From an uncultured Bacteroidales bacterium (GTDB taxonomy: Bacteria; Bacteroidota; Bacteroidia; Bacteroidales; UBA932), in contig CAJOHV010000002.1 in NCBI GenBank assembly GCA_905234485.1, forward strand, positions 1-50,003: a stretch of DNA of 50,003 nt. The letters are read 5' to 3'. The notes under the pieces were generated by a model, which did no database searches, was not told the origin of the DNA, and worked only from the letters and a program-made list of their open reading frames with translations. The translations under genes were made by a program, and so were the position numbers. Positions 44,292 through 50,003 of the stretch are shown piece after piece; within the stretch, counting starts at the first letter, position 1, and each line of letters opens with the position of its first letter.

Positions 44292-45216
44292 TCGGGTAGT
44301 GATCGCTGAGGCCGGCGTTATAGCGCGGCCCGATGAAAGTGCGGCGGGGTTTGACTCCGCCGTACTTTTTATCCGGCTCGGAGAGAAGCGGGAGCGCCGC
44401 GACGCTTAGCGTGGCCTCCATACCTTCGGACACGAACGCGCGGTCAATTTGCTCCCACTCCCCCTGGAATTTGATCGTGCCGCCGCTTACCGGCAGTTCC
44501 CGCATGGGGCGCATTATGCTGTCGGAAAGAGCTGAGCGCGTGTCGTTGAAATCTCCGAGGGCCATAACGGGGGCGGGCAGAGAATCGCATAGCGCGGCCA
44601 ACGTCTGGAGGGCGAGCTCGCGCCGGCGGGAGGCTTCGGAGGAGCCGCCGCGCTTGGAGGGGAGGTGGCAGACGACGACCGCCAGGGAGTCGAACTCAGC
44701 GACCAGGAGGGCGCGGGTGGGGAGAACGGAGCCGGAGGTGTCGCGCACCGGCACGGCGAAGGATGAGCGCAGTCGGCCGAGTCCGGGGCAAATGCCGTCC
44801 GTAGAGCGCCATAGAAGCGCGCAGTCGATGCCTCGGCGGTCGGGGGAGTCGTAGTGCACATAACGGTAGCCGTACTTGCGGAGAGCAGGCTGTCGGATGA
44901 GCGCCTTCATACACGCCTCATTCTCCACTTCGCAGAGCCCGACCACGTACGGCGGTTCGCCCAAAGAATCGGCAAGGGCCAGGATCACCTTCGCGATCCC
45001 TCGGGCCTTCGCCCCAAATTTGGAAGAGGTCCAGCGGTATCTGCCTCCTGGAGCGAACTGATCCTCCGGGGAATCCGCAATAGTGTCAAAATAGTTTTCC
45101 ACATTCCAGAAGGCAATGTTCCGGGCGGCCGCTAAATGCGCGACGAAAAGCAGAAGGCACAAAAGCGCCTGAAGTTTCATAGTCTGTTTCATAGGGCGAA
45201 TATGCGGATTATTTCC

Positions 45217-45224
45217 TAAATTTG
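45217..45224 (+). promoter_or_regulatory. Promoter -7 box for ychF
   Basis: TAAATTTG, 22 bases before the ychF ATG, in the divergent gap with the endonuclease-like gene. No standard TTG is seen upstream. Confidence 0.6.
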
Positions 45225-45246
45225 CACGCACTTAAAAGAAGAATCT

Positions 45247-46350
45247 ATGTCTCTCAAATGCGGAATAGTCGGACTCCCGAACGTGGGTAAATCCACCCTT
45301 TTCAACTGTGTCAGTTCAGGTAAAGCGCAGAGCGCCAATTTCCCGTTCTGCACGATAGAGCCGAACCTCGGCTCCACCAATGTGCCGGACAAACGCCTGG
45401 AGGTTCTCAGTGATATCTGCAAGCCCCAGCGCACAATTCCCGCGACTGTGGATATAGTGGATATCGCAGGTCTCGTGAAGGGCGCGAGCAAGGGTGAGGG
45501 CCTGGGTAACCAGTTCCTTGCGAACATACGCGAGTGCGACGCAATTCTGCACGTCCTGCGCTGCTTTGACGACGGCAACGTGGTGCATGTGGACGGTTCG
45601 GTGGACCCGGTTCGCGATAAGGAAGTGGTGGACACCGAACTCCAGATAAAGGATCTGGAATCAGTGGAGGCCCGCATAGCCAAAACGCAGAAGCAGGCCA
45701 CAACCGGCGGTGACAAGGAAGCGAAAAAACTCCTGGAACTGTTGATACGCTACAAAGCCGCGCTCGAGCAGGGTAGGCCTTGCCGTAGTGTGATCCCCGC
45801 AAATGAGGAAGAATCGGCCCTGGCGCACGATCTGTTCCTGTTGACTAACAAACCTGTTATGTACGTCTGCAATGTGGACGACGCCTCGGCGCTGAACGGA
45901 AACGCCTATGTGGAAGCCGTGCGCGAGGCGGTTAAAGACGAGAACGCTGAGATCCTCATCATATCGGCAAAAACCGAGTCGGAAATCGCCGAACTCGAAG
46001 ACTACGACGAGAGGCAGATGTTCCTCGAAGAGATGGGCCTTGAAGAGTCGGGCGTTGTGCGCCTGATCCAGGGCGCATATCATCTGCTCGGCCTGCAGAC
46101 TTTCTTCACGGCAGGAGCGGATGAGTGCCGTGCGTGGACTATCCACAAAGGCGACAAAGCGCCTCGCGCGGCGGGCGTCATCCACACCGACTTCGAACGC
46201 GGCTTCATCCGTGCGGAGGTCATCAAGTACGACGATTTCGTCGCGCTAAAGACCGAAGCCGCCTGCCGCGCGGCCGGCAAGATGGGAATCGAAGGCAAGG
46301 ACTACGTCGTCCAGGACGGCGACATAATGCACTTCCTGTTCAATGTCTGA
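45247..46350 (+). CDS. ychF: Ribosome-binding ATPase YchF
   Basis: 367 residues. This is an Obg-family protein that prefers ATP. G1 is GLPNVGKST, G3 is DIAGLVKGASKGEGLGNQFLANIREC, and the G4-like motif is NVDD rather than NKxD, which explains the altered nucleotide choice. The C-terminal TGS domain contains TFFTAGADECRAWTIHKG and ends DGDIMHFLFNV. It overlaps rsmA by 8 bases. Confidence 0.96.
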   Translation: MSLKCGIVGLPNVGKSTLFNCVSSGKAQSANFPFCTIEPNLGSTNVPDKRLEVLSDICKPQRTIPATVDIVDIAGLVKGASKGEGLGNQFLANIRECDAILHVLRCFDDGNVVHVDGSVDPVRDKEVVDTELQIKDLESVEARIAKTQKQATTGGDKEAKKLLELLIRYKAALEQGRPCRSVIPANEEESALAHDLFLLTNKPVMYVCNVDDASALNGNAYVEAVREAVKDENAEILIISAKTESEIAELEDYDERQMFLEEMGLEESGVVRLIQGAYHLLGLQTFFTAGADECRAWTIHKGDKAPRAAGVIHTDFERGFIRAEVIKYDDFVALKTEAACRAAGKMGIEGKDYVVQDGDIMHFLFNV

Positions 46351-47110
46351 CGTCAGACCCAAAAAAGCCCTCGGCCAGCACTTCCTGACCGACCAGAGCA
46401 TCGCGCGCTCAATAGTCGACGCCTTGAGCGCCGATGGCGTGCGCGACGTGCTGGAGGTCGGTCCCGGTATGGGCGTGCTGACGCAATACCTTCTTCAGCG
46501 ACCGGACATAGACCTCAAGATGGTGGAACTGGACGGCGAGTCTGTCGCCTATCTTATGCGCACCTTCCCGGGCCTGGAGGGCAAGTTGCTGGAGGCGGAC
46601 TATCTCAAACTCAATATTCAGAAGATCTTCCCCGGCCCGTACCGCGTAATCGGCAATTTCCCCTACAACATCTCCTCGCAGATATTCTTCAAAATCCTTG
46701 AAGACAAGGATGTTGTCCCAGAAGTTGTCTGCATGATTCAGAAAGAGGTGGCGGACCGTATTGCCGAGCCCCCGGGAAGCAAGACCTACGGTATCCTTTC
46801 CGTACTGCTTCAGGCGTGGTACGACATAGAGTATGTCCTGAGTGTCGGCCCCGGAGCCTTCAACCCCCCGCCCAAGGTCAAGTCCGCCGTAATCAGGCTC
46901 AAACGCAACTCGCGCACCGAACTCGGCTGCGATGAAAAACTCTTCAAGCAGGTAGTGAAGACCGCCTTCAACCAGCGCCGCAAGACCCTGCGCAACGCCC
47001 TGAAGCCCCTCATCAAGGAGGGAGCGGACACCTCCGACCCTATTTTCGATCTTAGGGCGGAAAAGCTTGGAGTCGAGGATTTCGTAAGGCTTACCATTAT
47101 TTTGAATTAA
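46343..47110 (+). CDS. rsmA: 16S rRNA dimethyladenosine transferase RsmA (KsgA)
   Basis: 255 residues. It dimethylates two adjacent adenines near the 3' end of 16S rRNA. The start KKALGQHFLTDQSIARSIV is typical. SAM binding is at VLEVGPGMGVLT (about 36-47), and the catalytic motif is GNFPYNISS. The C-terminal helical domain includes FNQRRKTLRNALK. Overlap with ychF suggests co-expression of two ribosome-related proteins. The SpvB-like gene begins 19 bases after its stop. Confidence 0.97.
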   Translation: MSDVRPKKALGQHFLTDQSIARSIVDALSADGVRDVLEVGPGMGVLTQYLLQRPDIDLKMVELDGESVAYLMRTFPGLEGKLLEADYLKLNIQKIFPGPYRVIGNFPYNISSQIFFKILEDKDVVPEVVCMIQKEVADRIAEPPGSKTYGILSVLLQAWYDIEYVLSVGPGAFNPPPKVKSAVIRLKRNSRTELGCDEKLFKQVVKTAFNQRRKTLRNALKPLIKEGADTSDPIFDLRAEKLGVEDFVRLTIILN

Positions 47111-47129
47111 ATTACGTATCTTGGTGGTT

Positions 47130-50003
47130 ATGAAGACCACCTTGTTTCGTTATGTTCTAGCTTGTTTATTTCTTTGCCTATGCGAGAATTCAGTGAAGGC
47201 GCAGGATTCTACTCATAATTCGCCCCGTTCATTTACTTACACCGAGGCTGAAAAATTGGAGCACGCGGAGCGACTACACGCGGAAAAGGAGGAGGCTATT
47301 GAAGAGATGAAGCGGGACGCGCCGAGGACCGCTCCGGTGGACTATTCCTTGTTTTCAATAGGCGAGATTCCTCTTCAGGAAGGCGTCAGCCCCAGCGGAG
47401 CCAGAACATACCAGATTCCTATTCCAACGACATCAGGATATAAGTTTGTCCCCTCTGTTTCGCTCGCCTACAGCAGCCAGGCATCCGAGGGTTGGGCCGG
47501 ATACGGGTGGGATATTCAGGGGATTTCGAAGATAACGCTTATCAGCAAGAACAAATACTACCACAACCAAATCAAAGGCGCAAATGTCTTCAGCGCCGAT
47601 GCAGTATTTGCACTTGACGGGGTTCCGCTCATTACAAATACCCAGCCGGAAAGCAGTCTGGCGTATCCTTTGATGACGGCAACGGGTCATATCCTCGTAG
47701 CTCCCACTTACAATCATTACGGGTATGTTTCCAAGTTCGCAGTCTTATATCCTAATGGAATCAGCGCCACCTACGGTTTTAATAGAGACCACAGCTGTCA
47801 GTTGCCAGAATATCCGGTTACCTTGATGACAGATCTGGACAACAACCGGATCACCTTTGAATACTACTACGATTCAGATTATACGAACCCTAGGATTCAC
47901 CTGATACGCTATGGCTATGATTTAAATGACAATTATGGGGCGGAGGTCGAATTCCTCTACAATTACACCTCTTCATACCTCAGTAAGTATTACGCCGGAA
48001 AGAAGATTCGTCATTACAGTAGGCTGGCTTCCGTTTCCTCAAAGAACGGGAACGACACTATCGGCTATTATTTTTTGTCATACGAACATATCGATAACGA
48101 ATGGTTGCTTACAAAAGTTGACTGTCACTCCGGTTCCGAGTCACTGCGCCCCATAGAGTTTACATACGGACAATTAGTCCCGCCTTCACCCGCGATTACG
48201 GAGGGACTCTGTAAAAGCGACAGTCTCTCTCTGTCATCTGCGTTTTCTCCCACTGACGATTATGTTTATCGTCGAGGGAAGTTCATCTCAAGGAGTTATT
48301 GGGACGGGCTGATTACACACAAGAGTTACTTCAATTATAAGGGGACGCCTTATCTGCTTGGGTATAAATTCGGTAGTGATTACCCTTCTGATACGAAGAT
48401 TCTGTTGGCTCCACGCTTAAGATCCTGGGGGTCTGTGAAAGACAACATCGTTACGGGATCCGGATTCCAAACCGTAGAAGCAGTCGATTGTGACGGCGAT
48501 GGGGTTGATGAGATTGTCCGGGTGAATTTCAACGGTATCGACGGAGCATACACCCGCCTATTGATTACTGTTTTCAAATGCGACGCCCAGGGAAATCCCG
48601 TCCAGGATTCCCAGTTCGAAGTAACGCTAAATGGCGTTATAACAAGCGGACCGTATAAAAGCCCATACCGCAGGGAATACTATTGGGGAGACTTTCTGGG
48701 AAACGGAAAGGTACAGTTGCTGACGGTAGCATATGACAAAAACTATAATGACACCCACACCTTTAATCAGACATCATACACAGCCCTGATTGACATAGCA
48801 TCTCAAAGCAAGCTATGCGACTACCAACTGTTTCAATTCCCGAGTGACGGTCCGCTTCGTCTCCTGACCTGCGACCTGGACAACGACTCCCAGACAGAGT
48901 TGTGTTATGCCACAGAACAGGGACTTGACGAGTATCGTTTCAATGCGTCGACTTCGACGTTCGTCAAGGAACACACATACAGCAATATTACATCTTCTCT
49001 CCTTGCCTCATCTACTAATCCTCATTACATAACGGACTTGGACGGAGATGGCTACATAGACATAATGATAGCCCCGAGAGAGGAGACGCATTCCTACTGG
49101 GACAGATATGCTTTTACCGGGGCTGATTTTATCAGCTCAGTTGTCAACATTACCGCCCGTGCATCCGGAGATGTGTTTATGTTTATGGACATCAACCGCG
49201 ACGGGCTTGCCGACCTGGTGAAAATAAATGGGACCTCACTTGGCACCTACAGAAACATAGATATAACATCGTTTGGTACTTATCAGCAATCGCCATCGTC
49301 AATCGCTAACGACAAAGGAATCATACCCGGCAGTGCGGTTGACCCTTCCGCATCAAGCGGTTTTCTCAAGGTCGACGGATCCAAGATATACGTCTATGAT
49401 TATTCGGTCAAAGTACAAGACAGACGACAACTGACAAAATCTACGGACAGTTTTGGCCGCACCATCATCAACAATTACCTATACCTTCCGGATCACAGCA
49501 GGAACTGGACTGACCCGGGCACGACTGTAGACAACTCCAAAGGTTACGCCTTCCGTACACTCCCTCTCTACGTCCTCCAGGGCGACGACGCTTTCCTTGA
49601 CGAGACGCTGTCCGCGCAATACAGGGATATAAGTTACAGCTACCACGACGGGGTGATTCACAATTTCGGCCTGGGATTCTGCGGCTTCTCAAAGGTTCTC
49701 TCGTTCGATTACAGTCAAGGATTCACGGTCTACACGACGGCGACCTACGATACGCAGAAACACGGCGTCCTGGCATCTTCCGTGACATACAACAGCAGGG
49801 CGGAGAGCCGCACCTCCCAGGTTACCAACACCTACGACGACTCCACCACCACGGCTAGGAAGTACTGCCCATTGCTGACGCAGAGCGTAGCGCTGGACTC
49901 GCTCTCCGGAATCACTACGACGACAACCTATACCTACGGGGATTATGACCTGCCCTCCAGGATCAAGACCGTCCGCCAGATCGGCTCCGATACTCCGCTG
50001 ACC
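47130..50003 (+). CDS. Secreted SpvB/FG-GAP/Rhs-type protein, 3' end outside the window
   Basis: 958 residues remain open at the right edge. The signal peptide (MKTTLFRYVLACLFLCLC...VKA) ends at about Ala24. An SpvB-like N-terminal domain follows from about residue 78 (VSPSGARTYQIPIP, PSVSLAYSSQASEGWAGYGW). Four FG-GAP/VCBS-type Ca-binding repeats lie near 451 (DCDGDGVDE), 580 (DLDNDSQTE), 634 (DLDGDGYID) and 686 (DINRDGLAD). A toxin-complex mid-domain-like stretch (YHDGVIHNFGLGFCGFSKV) starts near 837. Such proteins usually continue into Rhs/YD repeats with a variable effector C-terminus. Codon choice is more AT-rich than in its neighbours, suggesting acquisition. The toxin role is inference. 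Confidence 0.85.
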   Translation, partial: MKTTLFRYVLACLFLCLCENSVKAQDSTHNSPRSFTYTEAEKLEHAERLHAEKEEAIEEMKRDAPRTAPVDYSLFSIGEIPLQEGVSPSGARTYQIPIPTTSGYKFVPSVSLAYSSQASEGWAGYGWDIQGISKITLISKNKYYHNQIKGANVFSADAVFALDGVPLITNTQPESSLAYPLMTATGHILVAPTYNHYGYVSKFAVLYPNGISATYGFNRDHSCQLPEYPVTLMTDLDNNRITFEYYYDSDYTNPRIHLIRYGYDLNDNYGAEVEFLYNYTSSYLSKYYAGKKIRHYSRLASVSSKNGNDTIGYYFLSYEHIDNEWLLTKVDCHSGSESLRPIEFTYGQLVPPSPAITEGLCKSDSLSLSSAFSPTDDYVYRRGKFISRSYWDGLITHKSYFNYKGTPYLLGYKFGSDYPSDTKILLAPRLRSWGSVKDNIVTGSGFQTVEAVDCDGDGVDEIVRVNFNGIDGAYTRLLITVFKCDAQGNPVQDSQFEVTLNGVITSGPYKSPYRREYYWGDFLGNGKVQLLTVAYDKNYNDTHTFNQTSYTALIDIASQSKLCDYQLFQFPSDGPLRLLTCDLDNDSQTELCYATEQGLDEYRFNASTSTFVKEHTYSNITSSLLASSTNPHYITDLDGDGYIDIMIAPREETHSYWDRYAFTGADFISSVVNITARASGDVFMFMDINRDGLADLVKINGTSLGTYRNIDITSFGTYQQSPSSIANDKGIIPGSAVDPSASSGFLKVDGSKIYVYDYSVKVQDRRQLTKSTDSFGRTIINNYLYLPDHSRNWTDPGTTVDNSKGYAFRTLPLYVLQGDDAFLDETLSAQYRDISYSYHDGVIHNFGLGFCGFSKVLSFDYSQGFTVYTTATYDTQKHGVLASSVTYNSRAESRTSQVTNTYDDSTTTARKYCPLLTQSVALDSLSGITTTTTYTYGDYDLPSRIKTVRQIGSDTPLT

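Overview
The window comes from a member of the Bacteroidota, most likely order Bacteroidales (inferred). The evidence is recurrent TAnnTTTG promoter boxes, several with an upstream TTG about 19-20 bases away; a TonB-dependent receptor paired with a DUF4249 lipoprotein; a split glycine dehydrogenase (GcvPA/GcvPB); an alpha2-type glycyl-tRNA synthetase; and gene content typical of that phylum. Base composition is fairly GC-rich for the group. Nearly all of the window is ordinary chromosome. Accessory material is limited to about 0-0.8 kb, 4.2-4.6 kb and 47.1 kb to the end.

Layout. 0-4.7 kb: a cut-off Ig-like lipoprotein, an acetyltransferase gene remnant, a lipocalin-like lipoprotein, nicotinamidase, a membrane Sel1-repeat protein and tRNA-Ala(CGC). 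An approximately 235-bp dispersed repeat sits at both ends of this block in opposite orientation. 4.8-8.2 kb (+): a small membrane protein, a TonB-dependent receptor and its DUF4249 lipoprotein. 8.2-15.7 kb (-): a tightly overlapped operon with an AAA_14/DUF4143 ATPase, lipoate ligase and the whole glycine cleavage system (T, H, PA, PB, L). 15.9-22.2 kb (-): glyS, a ThiL-fold protein with degraded active-site motifs, and dnaE. 22.3-27.6 kb (-): ybeY-mnmG-ruvA-sufS-sufE-DUF59-folK. 27.7-29.7 kb (+): a TonB protein and hflX. 29.7-33.4 kb (-): ruvB-sdhA-sdhB. 33.7-43.0 kb (+): mfd, then coaX, an outer-membrane beta-barrel, a TPR protein, LptC and a PpiD-like chaperone, an envelope-biogenesis cluster. 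43.1-47.1 kb: galK, a convergent secreted endonuclease-like gene, ychF and rsmA. 47.1 kb to the end: an unfinished secreted SpvB/FG-GAP/Rhs-type protein.

The most notable signal is a possible replication origin. The ruvB-mfd intergenic region (33.46-33.66 kb) holds an AT-rich stretch beside a cluster of DnaA-box-like 9-mers, two of them exact TTATCCACA matches in opposite orientation. Most genes to its left are on the minus strand and most to its right on the plus strand, so transcription runs away from it on both sides. Two parS-like palindromes, one perfect and one with a single mismatch, lie 8-10 kb to the left inside sufS and mnmG. Each signal alone could be chance. Together they make this the best candidate for an origin-proximal domain in the window.

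Two metabolic genes, the ThiL homologue and CoaX, have lost residues normally regarded as catalytic. The succinate dehydrogenase genes lack the neighbouring cytochrome b subunit gene usually seen in this phylum.
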